64,000 nt of DNA from Nicotiana tabacum (taxonomy: Eukaryota; Streptophyta; Magnoliopsida; Solanales; Solanaceae): positions 110,124,001 through 110,188,000 of the forward strand of contig NC_134102.1 of NCBI RefSeq assembly GCF_000715075.1, in the 5' to 3' direction. Shown here in pieces: positions 11,313-24,354 of this stretch. Every line of letters begins with the position of its first letter. The first letter of the stretch is position 1. The translations under genes were made by a program, and so were the position numbers. The notes beneath the pieces were generated by a model that had not been told where the DNA came from, searched no databases, and saw only the letters and a program-made list of their open reading frames with translations.

Positions 11313-12709
11313 TGTCACGACCCAAAATCTAACCGTCGTGATGGCGCCTATCGTGGCACTAGGCAAGCCACAACTCAACATCTCAACAATGAAAAATCTT
11401 TGAACATAAAGACGGAAGCAATTTAATAATTTAGGAAAAGCCTTTTTGGAAACAAAAATATCCAAAATACGATACAATCCATCCCTAAACCAGGGTGTCA
11501 CCGAGTACATGAGCGTCTAAATTAGAATACAGTCCATTACAGTGTCTAGAGAAATAAACTCAAAATAAAACTAGTGATAAAAAAGTAGAGTCAAGGCCTG
11601 CGAATGTCGTGCAACTACCTTGGTAGTCTTCGAACTCTGAAGCCGCAATCTGTAACCGCCACCGCGACCAAAAATGCCCGGATCCGCACACGAGGTACAG
11701 GGAGTAACGTGAGTACATCAAACTCAGTAAGTAACAAGTCCAAACTTTGGACTGAAAGGTAGTGACGAACTCAACCGGTACAGATAAAATAGAAATAACT
11801 AAACAAAAACGTAGGCAGGCTTTCAAAATAAATAGGCAACTCAAAACAGTAAAGTGAAGCAGATCCGAATAGTTTAAAGAATATAACTCTGCTATCTCTA
11901 CATGCCAATGCACATGTTGTATGTGATGCACCATGTTGTCAGTCTCATGTGCTCACACTCTCGAATGCTCAACCACTCGGTACTGTATATGGCCCATACG
12001 GCCCAGGGAAGATCCATCCCGGAACATATACATCACTGATTATAAGTCACCCAGTACCGAGGAAGGCCAATCTAGCCCTGTGGAGAAGATCCATCTCCAG
12101 GTATCAAGTATTTCGGAATATATCCATGTCTAGGGAAGATCTATCCCTCAATAATATCAACTGCGCTCACTGGGGGTGTGTTACAGACTCCGGAGGGGCT
12201 CCTACAGCCCAAGCGCTATCATAAAATCAGTATAATCGCCGCGGCGTGCAGCCCGATCCCATAACTGTCACTCATAATCAGGCTCTCAGCCTCACTCAAT
12301 CATCAATCTCTCCAGTCTCACTCACGGGCTCACAATATCATGAAAACTAGTCCGAAACAATGATATGATGTATCAATAAATAACAACTGAGATATGATAT
12401 GAAATGCATGAACATGACTGAGTACGTAATATCAATGAAATTAGTGAGATGACAGTAAGAAACGACCACTAGGGGTCCCAACAGTACCGATAACTAGATT
12501 GACAACTCAATTACTTTATCACATGATGAAAATACGAATATCAACCAGATAGAGTCACTATACAGTTCCATGGAATCAATCAGGCCACAATTCTCACGGT
12601 GCACGCTCTCACGCCCATCACTTGACATGCGCGTCACCTCAATACCAATGGTATAGCACATAGTTTGGGGTTTCGAACCCTCAGAACCAAGTTTGAAAGC
12701 TTTACCACT
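11313..12709 (-). repeat. TE-A 5' LTR, truncated
   Basis: Matches the inner part of the 3' LTR from TGTCACGACCC up to the block CAAGTTTGAAAGCTTTACC (compare 4932-4950). It then breaks off into the gag-only element at 12710, so about half of the LTR is absent. Confidence 0.8.
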
Positions 12710-12712
12710 TTG

Positions 12713-13545
12713 CGGCCGCACAATTATGTGTGCGGTCGCACAACTGGAAGATCAAAAATGCATGGTCTCTGAAGTTTGGCCTGTCAAATTTCCTTAACAA
12801 TTTGCGGCCGCACACAAAATTATACGGTCCGCACAAATTTTGTGGTCGCACTCAGGTAAGTTCTGGGCTCGACGGGTCAACCTATAAATAGGGATTTTCA
12901 ATACTTTTCACACTTTACAATCTCTGAACTCTCAAGCCCTAAGAAAACATAGTGCATCCCCCACTAGTTATCAAACTTCAAGCATTTCATCTCTGTAGAT
13001 TCTTATCTGCACCCTTCATTACTGGTATGTTCATTTCATCTATAGATTTTTCATCTTCTCTTAGTTTTGTTCTTTTGTCTAGGGTTAATTTCATGCCTAA
13101 AAATGTCAATAGTTAGTCATCTTTGCTCAAAATCATGTGGGTATCTTCATAATTGTTAATTGGGGCCTGGGTAAATAGATAATCATGCTTAATTGTTAGG
13201 GCCATGTGTAATTCTTGCAAAACTTGTATGAATCATAAAGTAGTGTCGTGTTAATCCAAATTGTGCGGCCGTACACACTTTTGTGCGGTCCGCAGTCCTT
13301 TAACTTAGAGCTTCTGTGTGCTTGAATTGTGCGAACCGCACTCAAAAATATGCGGTCCGCAGGGAAATCGTGCGGTCCGCAGCAAAATTATGCGGTCCGC
13401 ACTGATGAATGATCAGAGAACCCAGTATTCTGAACCTGGGGTTGTGCGGCCGCACTCAAAATTATGCGGTCCGCACTTTTGGTTATGCGGCCGCACTCAC
13501 TTTTGTGTGGTCTGTACTCACTTTTGTACGGTCCGCACTTGGCAG
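12713..13545. repeat. TGCGGCCGCAC / TGCGGTCCGCAC word arrays
   Basis: Two clusters (12713-12850 and 13262-13545) of the words TGCGGCCGCAC, TGCGGTCCGCA and degenerate forms, each a near-perfect palindrome containing a NotI-like core. They flank the TATA box at 12883 and the leader. Related words recur in the 3' LTR at 17630-18050. Confidence 0.8.
12883..12893 (+). promoter_or_regulatory. TATA box of the gag-only element
   Basis: TATAAATAGGG lies 770 bp before the gag ATG. It is followed by a possible splice donor near 13024 (CTGGTATGT) and a clear acceptor, TGAATTGCAG at 13643-13652, directly before the ATG. This suggests a spliced leader. Confidence 0.5.
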
Positions 13546-13652
13546 TCTACAGAGCCTTATCTGTTTTTCCACAACTGGCCTGCAATTGTCATGCATATAT
13601 CTGTGTCCTATGAACCTGAACTCTAACTAATTCTTATTGTTATGAATTGCAG

Positions 13653-15585
13653 ATGATGGTTAGATCACGTGATAGAGGAGATACATAAAAAGGGAGGGCA
13701 GAACCCTCCCGAGGCCGAGGCCGAGGCAAGAGTAACCTACCACTTGCCATTCAGAGGACCATCGGCAAGAAACCAATCGCCAACATAGTTCCTGAGCCCG
13801 CCGAGACCAGTGAGTATCTCCCATCTGGGGAAGCTTCTGAGGGTAACTCCATGCAAGCACAACCGGAAGCCCAATCACAACAAGTCCCGGGTACATTCCA
13901 CTTGGTAGATGAGTCATCTTCCGCTGCTAGTTCTTTTGAAGGTTTGGAGGAGGGTAGCCAAGATTTTCAGCCCTCTTCCTTACATGCCCCGACTGCACCA
14001 ATCAATGTTGTTGATGATGATGATGGTAGAGGGGGTGATGCTATAGTGGGGGTTTAGAGAGGTCGAAGAAAAGAGAGATGTGGGAAGACAGATTTATCAG
14101 CTTGACTGCCTTCAACGGATTTAGAGAGTGGTGGCCCCAAGATCGCTCACTCTTGAGTGACAATTATTGATGAAGGATTTGGACAAGCACAACCCAAATG
14201 TCCTCAGACAGTTCCAGGAGAGAAAAGGATGGAAATGGTTCACCCAAAGCGTCCTCGATGCAAATGAGCACTTGGTTAAGGAATTTTATGCCAATGTGGC
14301 TCACATTAAGAAGGGTACCAAGGTGACAAAAGTGAGAAATCTGAAAATCCAATTCGACTCCTATGCTTTGAATTCTTAAGTGGGATTTGAAGAAGTGGAT
14401 GCAGTCCAATACTTGGAAAAACTGGCTATGGGTGATGCAGCTCGCCCGTGGCTAGCTGAGATTTTGTCTATTCGAGGATGAGCACCTCCGTGGCTTACAG
14501 CAGGGGTTCACATAGTCCGGGCCACCCTAAACTTTGAAGCTAAAGGGTGGTAGACTTTCGTGTGCAGTCGCATTGACTCGTGCTTGAATGAGAACAACCT
14601 CCCACTTCCCCTAGCAGTCCTGGTGGCTTGGATTATGGCTGGGTACCCGATCAATGTGGGTGCTATAATGTCAACCAACATCAATTTGGTTGTCCAGAAG
14701 GATGAGAGATCCTACCCTTACCCGAACTTCCTCACAGAGTACTTCAATGATCAAAAGGTAGAGCCAAGGCAGTATGATACTAAGGTAAAGGCCAAGAAGC
14801 CTTTCTTATGGTACCACCTACAGGGTTCTGACAACTCGAAGTTCAAGGGTAAGGCAACTACCTCCGCTGGCCAGTCTGAGGAGCCAGCGGTAGTAGTTAC
14901 TGATTCAACTTCTGAGCCTTCCACAGCAGCCGGTCCTTCCACCGGGACAGCAACCATGCCACCACTGTCTTCTTCCAGACCATCAGCTCTATTATCAGTG
15001 CCAGCTTCATCTACTTATCCATTGACTGCGCTGCGAGTCTCCCAGATATTGGCGAGTCTCAACAACTGGATACAGACAGCTACTTCAAAGCTGTCTGATA
15101 TATCCAGTGCTATTGCAGCACAGTCTTCTGCCCAGGCTGCACCACAGGTACCTCCATCAGTGGAGGAAACATTGAAGAAGATTCTGGACAACCAGAAGAC
15201 CATTATAGAGACTCTGGTGGCACATGGGGATGTCATTGAGGAGTTGATCAAGCAGGTAAAGAAAATGCGGAAGTCTCAAGCTTCGAAGAAGTCGGTGGAT
15301 AAGTTGACAACAACAGTTACCAAGCTTGCATCTGCCGGAGATCTACCACTAAATTTACCCATGGAGACAGCACCAGCAGTTTGAATAGCACAGGCAGCAC
15401 CAGCAGTACCCGAGGCACCAGAGGCAGTAGCCGGCCAGTCTGAGGAGCCGGTTGCTACTGCCCACACCGTTGAGGAGATGATACAAATGCTCAGCAACCC
15501 TGTTGTCCCTCAACCAGGTGATGATGAGATAAAGCTAGAGGAGACCGAGGGTGCTGAGGATGCCATGCAGACTGAGACCACATAG
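13653..15585 (+). pseudogene. Gag-like protein with putative plant transposon protein domain, broken
   Basis: Starts MMVRSRDRG directly after an AG acceptor; a TAA interrupts after 11 codons and the same frame resumes with an RG-rich stretch to 14057. After a frameshift the frame from 14167 carries the conserved region: FYANVAHIKKGTKVTKVR, LNENNLPLPLAVLVAWIMAG and YPINVGAIM, with stops at 14377, 14479 and 14551. The C-terminal part (14560-15384) is Ser/Pro/Ala-rich, then has a coiled-coil-like segment (EETLKKILDNQKTIIETLV). A further stop at 15382-15384 precedes an acidic tail to a TAG at 15583-15585. The domain order fits the plant transposon protein family found in gag-only retroelements. 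The role is presumably particle formation; this copy is inactive. Confidence 0.7.
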
Positions 15586-17419
15586 GGAGTTCTCTTAACT
15601 CTCTATTCCTTCTTGTTCTTATTTTTGATAAGCATTGGGGACAATGCTCATTTTTATTCGGGGAGTGGTCTATTTTGATTGATTTGACATTGACATTTGG
15701 TCTGTAATAACTCTTATACTATTTTTCTTTTATCTTTATTTTCTCTTTGGTTATGTATATATTCTTCCCTTTCCCTTGATGTTTATATTCATTTTCCCCT
15801 CGGTTTGTATATTCGTTTGCCTTACTTTTCGTAGTTTAGCTTCTTTAGTTTGTCTTTCTTAGTAGTATAACTTCTTATTTATTTTAGTAACTTTTTTTGA
15901 TTTGTTAGCTTCTTTTTTACGTTTGAGTGAACAATAAACTTTTGGTTTTCTTAATGCCACGGTTCTTTACAAAGGTGGATTTTGTGTGAACCGGGTGGCT
16001 CTTTCCAACGATAAATGGTGTGACAACCTTCTTAAGGGATTGAGTCCGTTTTCTTTTATGTTTAGGCAAAAAAAATAGTACTAACACATTAACCCATGAC
16101 CTTATGGTTAAAAACAAGTTGTTGGCAGCAATTAGCTCTAGTTGTGACCTTTTGACTCTTGTGTTGACTTAAGCAATCATCGAGTGGTTCAGTCGAGCCA
16201 TTTGTGATTCTCAATCTCAACTAGGGTTATTGTGGGCCCTCGACTCCATTCTCTTTAGCAATCCAGCAACGTGAGAGGTGAGGTATTGATTTGCAAGTCT
16301 AAGTACCCGTGCTAATAATCTAGAACTTGCCCCAAATATTTTTCTAGGTGAAATTCTAAGTGTAGCTTGGCTTGAGAAATGATTGTAGGCTCTCCTTGGT
16401 CCAATTTGAAATTTGAAATCTTCCATAGCCTACCAATGTAATATCCCTAGTCAACCCATTTGAGCGTAAGCCCTTTTTCTTTCAATAGCCACGTTACAAG
16501 CCTTTATCCATTTGTTAATGACCCTCTCTTGGCACCCGATCTTTCCTTAGCATTCTTGAGAAACAATTGGCAAAAGCATAAGTTTGGGGGAAGAGACGAG
16601 GAGTTTGAAAGTGATATAAAGGTACAAAGAAGAGAAAGAGATGAAGAAAAGGGAAGTCAAAAATAATAAATAAAGAAAAAGAAAAAAATGCCAAAAAGAA
16701 AGTGAATAAAGTAAAAGGTTGAAGGGATTCAAAGAAAAGCAAGGATGAAAGGCATGGAGTAAATAGAAAAGGAGAAAAAGGAATGTCATGATCAAGAACG
16801 AGTGACATTACGTCTCTCTAGTTCCCTCGAGGAAAAAGAAATGGACTCAAAGAGTTGACAAAGTATGAGCCAAAAAGAGAAAATGGAGTGCTTAAGGAAA
16901 GATGAACCCATTCTAGTCCATCAAGTCCTACCTTGATCCAAAAAGCCTTCATTACATTCCGAAAAAGCCCTACGTGATTTCAAATTGAGTGAGCTTGCAT
17001 TAGTGGTGATTTACATGAGGGGTAAGCATATGGTACTTAAAGTCATACTTGTGACATTCTTTTGAGAAAGATGAGTGAACTTTTCACTATCCTTGAATTG
17101 AGTGTTGCATTCTAAAGTGAGATTTGCTAACGGAGAGTAAAGGAGGAGGAGTTTGGGATCCACAATGACCTACAAGAAAGAGCGAGCTTCCTTGATGAAT
17201 AAAGTCAACTCTTGATGCTCTAGTGTCATATTAGAACTATGGTACTCAAAAAGTCAAATCATTGTATTGTTGATAATTCATTTGTGTTGTGGGTAATTGT
17301 TGGTCCCAATTGATGTGTGATTAATTCACCTTAGGCCAGCTGAAATAGCCTTTTTTCTAGTGGAGGTGGGAATTGCCTTGATTGCTTGAGGACAAGCAAA
17401 AGCTTAAGTTTGGGGGAGT
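15586..17419 (+). other. Noncoding 3' region of the gag-only element
   Basis: Opens with the block GCATTGGGGACAATGC (about 15631-15646), a hairpin-capable stretch typical of Athila-like internal regions. It includes a purine-rich A/G segment (16610-16900) and ends with the polypurine tract TTTGGGGGAGT before the LTR. No supported coding frame. Confidence 0.6.
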
Positions 17420-18966
17420 TGATAAGTAGGGATTTTAACTGCTTATTTGCACTCTTTTACTTGCGTTTTAGTTCAAAATTGCTTAAAGGTATTCCCAAAA
17501 TCTAACGAAATATGCTTGCTTGCAGGAGTGTTAGAATATGAGCTAAAGAAATGAAAATCAACTCAAGAAGGAGTAATATTGGAGAAGGACAAAAGCAAGG
17601 CTAAAAGGGCATTGTGTGGACCACACAATATTGAGTGCGGCCGCAGATAATGAAGAAAACCTCTGACAAGAAATGACATGTAAAGTGCGGACCGCACAAT
17701 TCTGGTGCGGCCGCAGAAGACAAATATTAGAGAGATGGGATTTCAAGTTCAAGAAGAAATGCGGAACACATCATTTTTGTGCGGCCACATAATCAAGAAC
17801 GTGTCCGCACTCTTTTATATACGGTCCGCAGAAGTCTTACACAGCCAAAGCCTAAGATCAAGGAGTGCGGACTGTACTATAATTGTGCATCCACAGAAGC
17901 AAGAGTGCGGCCGCACTCACAAATGTGCGGTCCGCAGTAGTTGAAGGAGTGCGGCCGCAATCCAAAATTATGTGGCCGCAGAACTGGAACATGTCAAGCC
18001 AAGTCTCGTTGTGCGGACCGCACATATAATTATACGGCCTCACAACCTCCGCATGGGCAATTTTGTCAGATATTTTTAGCTTATTATAAATAGAACTTTT
18101 TGACATTTTTAGGGTAAGTTTTGTTTTGAGAGAGCACTGGGTCGTTTGTCTTTACTGTTTTGAGTAATATTGTACTAGATTAGCTTCTAAACGTTAGATT
18201 TTCTTTCCCTAATAATTTATTATGCATTATATCTTAATTTTTTCTTGTATTTATTCATTTTTTATGAGTAGGTAAATTTCTAGCTAGGGTTGTGGCCCAA
18301 TCCTAGTATGGGTACTTAATGGGTGTTTGATTTAGGATTTGTTTGTGATTGGGTTAGTAATATTTAGCCTAGTTCTTTCTTTAATTCAAGAATTAATGGA
18401 TGCAAATATTGATTCATGCCTAATTGACTTAGTCTCTACTTGAGAAAGAGAGACTAAGTCTAGGAAAACTTGGCTAACAAAAAATTGGGGTGAACTCAAG
18501 AAATTGATAGCCCCAATTATAGGGTTGAATCTAGAGATCATAAGACCCGAGAAAGATAAATTGGGCAAAACCACTCAAACTACCGAGAGGTATAGAGTGG
18601 GTAATTGCGTGATTGCTATATTATAAGCCCAACCAATCAGGCTTGTCCTAGAGTTTTCAACCCATTAGGTAACCACCTAGGTAGAAGTCACGACCCTAGA
18701 TCTTTTATCATTTGGAAAATAACCAAAACCAAAAATATTGTCTCCTAGTTCTAGTTTTATAATTGCAATCAATAGTTTAAAGTAGAAGTAGAAACAACAA
18801 ACAAGAATGTGGAAGTGTAATCTAAGGAATATTGCACAATTACACTAAATATATACCTAATCCCAATTCTAACTTCCTGAGGATTCGACCCCGACTTGTG
18901 TTGGGTTTTATTATTGCTTCGACCGCCTCACTACCTATATTTGTGGTGTGAGTTTGGGCGACATCA
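17420..18966 (+). repeat. 3' LTR of the gag-only element (1547 bp)
   Basis: Begins TGATAAGTAGGG after the polypurine tract and ends GGGCGACATCA. A TATA box (TATAAATAG, 18085-18093) follows a cluster of TGCGGCCGCA-type words (17630-18050), the order expected for U3 then R. The last part (GAGGATTCGACCCCGAC) is a block common near the ends of such LTRs. Directly after 18966 the sequence changes to the gypsy LTR of TE-B. Confidence 0.75.
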
Positions 18967-19946
18967 GATTGGTATAGCGCTTGGGCTGAAGGAGCCCCTC
19001 TGGAGTCTGTACACACACCCAGTGAGTGCAGGTACCTATTGAGTGCGAGTGTCGAGCTATTGGGAGGATTGAGTGACTGTGAGGACTGAGTGATTGCAAG
19101 GACTGACTGACTGGGAGGACTGAGTGACATGATACTATGAGAGTATGCATATGGTTTTATTATTGAGTTGCATCGCTTGACATGCAGGCATAGAGATACA
19201 TTTTTCCTCATGCTATACGATATTGCGTCATTCATGACTTCTCCTACATATTGACATGTAGGCCTAGAGATATATTTTTCTCATGTTATTTAAAAATGAA
19301 ATAATTACCTGTTGAAAGTTTTGGAAGGAAAATCATGATTTTTCAAACTTACTCATAAATTGGTGATTTTAGTTAAGGATTTGGGTTTTCACTAATATAT
19401 TTGAAAGGCAAGACTATTTTTCTGGAACTGTGAACGAGCTGAGCATTTTATCTCTGAGCTACTTCTTTTATTACTTTTATTATGTTGTTATGAAATGTTG
19501 TTGGCTATTGGTGTTGGACCCTGACCTTTGTTCTAGCTCGTCACTACTTTCAACCTAAGGTTAAGTTTGTTACTTATTGAGTACATGTGATCGGTTGTAC
19601 TCATACTACACTTTTACACCTTGCGTACAGATATTAGATACTAATATTGCTGTGATCGATGGGAGTTGGATTTGAAAATGTACATGTGTTCTGGTCGTAG
19701 CTTCCTCATGTTCATGGTAGCCTTAGATTTATACAAATATGTTTATGTACATTTCGAACAGATGATGTATTTATTTCATACCAGCTTTGTAAATTCTAAT
19801 CTTAGAAGCTCATGATTTGTACTACCAGTCCTTGGGAAGTGTATTAGAGTCAGTTAAATATTAATTGAATTGGATAGTTGATAATTGGGTTGCCTGACGG
19901 GTTGGGTTAGGTGCCATCACGACTAGGTGGATTTTGGGTCGTGACA
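18967..19946 (+). repeat. TE-B 5' LTR, 5'-truncated
   Basis: Starts inside the LTR at a GGTATAGCGCTTGGGC block (compare TE-A near 4440, - strand) and ends GGTCGTGACA directly before the primer site. The first two-thirds of the LTR is missing at the junction with the gag-only element. Confidence 0.75.
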
Positions 19947-22900
19947 AGTTGGTATCAGAGCTCTAGGTTCATAGGTTCTACAAGTCATGAGCAAGTGTCT
20001 GGTAGAGTCTTGCTGATCAGTATGATGACGTCCATACTTATCTTTGAGAGGCTACAAGGCATTTAGTATAAACTTCCCATCTTTTTTCTTATCGTGCGAC
20101 ATTGATTCAGCTTGAAACATAACTCTGTGAGCGCTCGGTATCATCTGTGCATTGCCGGCTTGTGATTCCATGAACGAGGTTTGAGATGAGTATTCTGTGT
20201 TTTGGTGATGGGCTAGTCTGGAGGACTTGGGGCCAAGGTTTGACCGCAGCTTAAGCTCGGTAGTTTTGGTTGTGAGAACTTGCGCGTTTGGACTTATGCA
20301 TCCGGTAGTGTCCCTATGAGTGGAATTTGTGGCTCGATGAGCGGTTGAATGGCTATATGATGAGTATGATGTGACTGTGGGATGTGTTCAGATGGGTTGA
20401 ACGTGACGAATAAAGTTTACTTGTGACTCAAGATTTTGCTATTGGGTACTTGATTTCTGTCTTGATTTGACGTATAGTCTTGAGTTGTGAGTGTATTGAA
20501 GGATCTTTAACGTTGTCTGATTGTGGAATAAACTAATTTCTTATGTCTTGTTAATGAGTTTGGACTTAGGAGGATTAAGTGAATGCGTAGTAATTGTGGC
20601 TGCGAAAGGGTAGAGCAAGATGCCAATTTGAGGCTCAGCAAGTGGGTTATCTCCTGCAGAGTAACCTACGTAGGTGTGTTCCTTATAATGTTGAGTGGAG
20701 AGTTTCTTTTCTACTAGCGGAGTGTATGTATTGAGATTTGAACTTGAATTCGGTTGGAAAAGTTGACTTGACTGTCAAGAGAATAAATGCGAATTTAGCG
20801 GATGATTGAGGCATTTTACGGTTGGTGTTGCATGAGCTTAAGCATAATTTTCACTGAACTGACTGCGGTATTATGGCAGTAATAGAGTATGAGTATTGTG
20901 AGTTATGGAACGTTTTGTTCTATGGCTTTGAGCCAAGTGGGGGAGCCTGCTACAGACGGTTTAATCTCATGGTTATATATTAAATTTTAGTTCTGGTTTG
21001 GGACATACTTGTGGATCAATTATGATTGCAGAAGTTGAGATCGAGGATGACTCGAGCAAGGAAATTCCTGAATACGGGTAGCATTACACTTTATGAAAAT
21101 ATGAAAACCATGGAATGATTAAGTTGTTATTTTAAGGATGTAGTGCACACGGAGTATGAATTTGATTGGTGGTGCTAAGGCAGGGTTACTTCTTTAGGTG
21201 TTGTAATACTGATGAGGCATGTGTCTTTTGGCCCGTTTGGGGCGGTGCAATTTAGATTTGAACTAAGTGGGTGACTCTCGAGAAGGTGCTAATGGATTCA
21301 AAAATGTATAAGTGGCAATTGAAATTTTTTCGGATTCGTATATCGCTAGAATCGGTTATTTACATTGGATGGTGTCGGGACTTGTGGTAATTCTGTATGA
21401 CTATGGATTCTACATTTCAGTATAAGAAAGGAAAGAGGGATAATTTTAAATTCACATAAGGTCCTTCAGAGTGGGTATCTCGGTTGTGGTATTTATGATG
21501 CTTAAGAAGAATGCAGTGGCTTTTGGGCCTTAGGGCAGTGTGGTTTTATGTTAAGATGTCTAGTAGTGCGCTTTGGGTAAGGATCATAGTGTTCTGACAA
21601 GGAGAAATGTCAACTTGAGGGTTACTCAGAAGAAACTCGGAGAAAATAAGACAACTGGGTAGTAGGCTAGACCAACATGGTAATGGTATGCTCGGTTCTT
21701 TTGGGTAATTATGATGTGGTGAGGTTCTACAGATGTTTTGGCAGTATTATTCTTGGGTTTGGTGACCTGCATGGCTTGGTCGAGTTAGAGGAATTTAGGT
21801 ATGATAGCTTGATTATGTGAAAATAAATTTCAAAGTGTTCTTGATGGTTTCTACCATGGTTTGAGCCGGATATTCTCTACCGGTGTGGGGAACGTGTTGT
21901 GTATTGTGATTTCCTCCTGAAGGGAAGCAAGGGGAAGATTTCTAACTAATCGGGTATGTAAATTGATGGTAACTCAGAGTTGATAATGAGATTCTTGTGC
22001 TTGTCACATGATGGCATGATAGATGTGGTGTGTTGTGCGGGATTAAGATTTACATGTACAAGGTGGCAGTTCATTCCTGAAGGGATGGTCACGAATTCTG
22101 GATAGAATGGTCAGTTTCAGACATTTTGATGAATGTTATAACTTCTCGGTAATCCCTGAGAATGATGCGCATTTCATAAGGCGCATTGTGTTTTGACTTA
22201 CGGATGTTCATCAGTATTACGATACTCACCTTGTTGATAGACTGCTGATATTCAAATTATTGCTATGTGGCATGGAAGAATTATGAAAGTATTCCTCGTG
22301 GGATGATCGTGCATGAAAGATGTGTTAGTCATTCGAGTGTTGGAGTTGGGATCAGTTGCGGTGATTCATGTGTCCTATGAATTTGGAGACTGGGAGTTCT
22401 CAGAAGCATATTGTTTCAGAGTTGCACATGTGTCCTATTAATTATTTGTGATAGATACGCGCTATGAGTACACATATATGTGAGGTTTGAGCCCATGTGC
22501 GGGCGTCGGAACAAGTATTCATACTTGGAAGAATGCCTAGGTTTTTATATGCCTAGAGTTGACTGTTAAGCATGTTACTGCATTTCTCGTATCCATACCT
22601 TGGTTGAGAACTACCTGGGCTATACGTGAGGTTACAAAGAGGCTAATTCCCTGAATAAACTTGGTAGTTACTATTTCTGCATTAACTTGCCGAATTGAGT
22701 TATGATAGCACATTTTGCACATGCCTACTCTATGGCGTGTTATTTATACCAGTCCAGGAGTATAAGAGTCTTATTTCATTTATCATATACATGTGTACTT
22801 ATTTGTTTGCTCCTGCATTATATGCTTGGACTGGAGGCCAGTGACTATGCCAGGCAATTGATATTATTAGCACGTGAGTTATCCGTGCGAGTCCAGACTT

Positions 22901-23663
22901 TTATGTTATTGGCACGTGAGTTGTCCATGCAGGTCCATATACTGATACTACAGCACGTGAATTGTCCTTGTGGTTGATGTTAATGTGAGCTGTAGAAGAG
23001 CTGGTTACCATTGTTAGATTCGTGTGTCTTGGTTCTACTATATATGATTAGCTTATAGCATTGCAGTTGTTGTGGTGCTTGTTGAACTTGCAATACGGTT
23101 CTCTTTTTTGAGACATTTTTCATTTTTGGGTACACGGATTGCGCAGTTGTGACTTGAGTTATATTGGTGTGGCATGTCTGTGGGATAATTGTGTTTGATA
23201 ATATAAGGTCATTGGACCTATAATGGGTACTATCAAGTTGATTTACGGAGTATTTGGAAGAAAATTTAGAAGTCGGCATAGATAATTGACTGTGGTACTT
23301 GTTGAACGAGGGAAAGCTCTATGTCTTGTTAATATGATAAGTGGTTATGAGATTCCGCGCGTTTCTTTCATTATCGGCCGTGTACGAACGTTTTGGAATG
23401 AGGTTTTGTTTGATATGGGGTTTAATACTAGTATCAAGTTGGTTTTGAGTAGTTACTGTGATCGGAAATGGTGTTGCGAGTATGCGAGTTGTGTAGTGTG
23501 TTATGTGATTATATCCGGGGTTATGGTTATGGTTGATACAACCTGTTCAGACTTATACATTGTGTAGATATGAGATTCACGTCTTGTAAGAAATTCTAAA
23601 TGTTAGAAATTGGGTTCTCAGTTTTACGGACTAAGGTTAAAGTGATGATCTTCAATTATGTTG
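19947..23663 (+). other. TE-B internal region, noncoding
   Basis: After the primer site and a short leader similar to TE-A's (GTGCGACATTGATT), the sequence passes without any gag-pol into the conserved 3' noncoding segment, marked by AAGTGGGGGAGCCTGC at 20936-20951. No frame longer than about 100 codons has family support. Confidence 0.65.
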
Positions 23664-24354
23664 TGTTGTACCGGTCGTTTTGAGTATTACAACCCCGTTC
23701 ACCCATTTACTGCTCAATTTATGTTTTACAGTTGTTATGTGACTTGCCGGGGAAATTGGTTCGGGTCCGGTGAGGTTTTGAAATAAATTGGAACACTTAG
23801 TTCTAAGGTTTAAATCTTAAGTCGAAATAGTTGACCGGATGTTGATTTATGTGTAAATGACCCCGGAATAGAATTTTGATAATTCCAATAGCTCTGTATG
23901 GTGATTTTGGACTTAGGAGCGTGTCCAAAAAATTATTTGGAAGTCCGTAGTTAAATTAGGCTTGAAATGGCTACAATAGAAATTTAAGTTTGGAAGTTTG
24001 ACCGGGGAGTTGACTTTTTGATATCAGGGTCAGAATCCGATTCTGGAAATTGGAATAGCTTCGTTATGTCATTTATGACTTGTACGCAAAATTTGAGGTC
24101 AATTAAACTTGATTTGATAGGTTTCGGCATCGAATGTAGAAGTTGGAATTTCTTAATTTCGTTAAGATTGAATTGGGGTATGATTCATGGTTTTAGCATT
24201 GTTTGATGTGATTTGAGGTTTCGATTAAATTCGTATGATGTTTTGGGACTTGTTGGTATATTTGGTTGAGGTCCCGAGGGCCTCGGGTGTGATTCGGAGT
24301 GGTTTCAGACCATTTTTTCCTTGTTTTGCTACAGCTGATGTATGGTGCGTGGTT

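Larger units (their letters stand above)
3546..12709 (-). mobile_element. TE-A: deleted Ty3/gypsy (Tekay/Del-type) element
   Basis: Reading on the - strand: a truncated 5' LTR (12709-11313), a tRNA-iMet primer site (11312-11297), gag with a CCHC knuckle and a damaged protease (11112-9259), a long noncoding region, a polypurine tract (6496-6484) and a complete 3' LTR (6483-3546). Reverse transcriptase and integrase are missing: the protease runs straight into the 3' noncoding segment. The LTR starts TGTAACGACCC and ends GGGTCGTGACA in element orientation. TE-B (18967-26602) is a related copy in the opposite orientation. Confidence 0.85.
12710..18966 (+). mobile_element. Gag-only LTR retroelement (plant transposon protein domain type)
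   Basis: The element holds a TATA box, a leader with intron-like borders, one large broken gag-like frame (13653-15585), a purine-rich tract TTTGGGGGAGT (17409-17419) and a 3' LTR from 17420 to 18966. No protease, RT or integrase is seen. The matching 5' LTR is not present at its left edge, which abuts the broken LTR of TE-A. It resembles the nonautonomous gag-bearing (TR-GAG or LARD-like) elements of plants, possibly mobilised by an Athila-type relative; that link is inference. Confidence 0.65.

Noticed and set aside
14560..15384. A 274-codon frame that could be taken for a host gene
   Set aside because: It is the C-terminal part of the broken gag-like frame of the element at 12710-18966, with the polypurine tract and LTR downstream.
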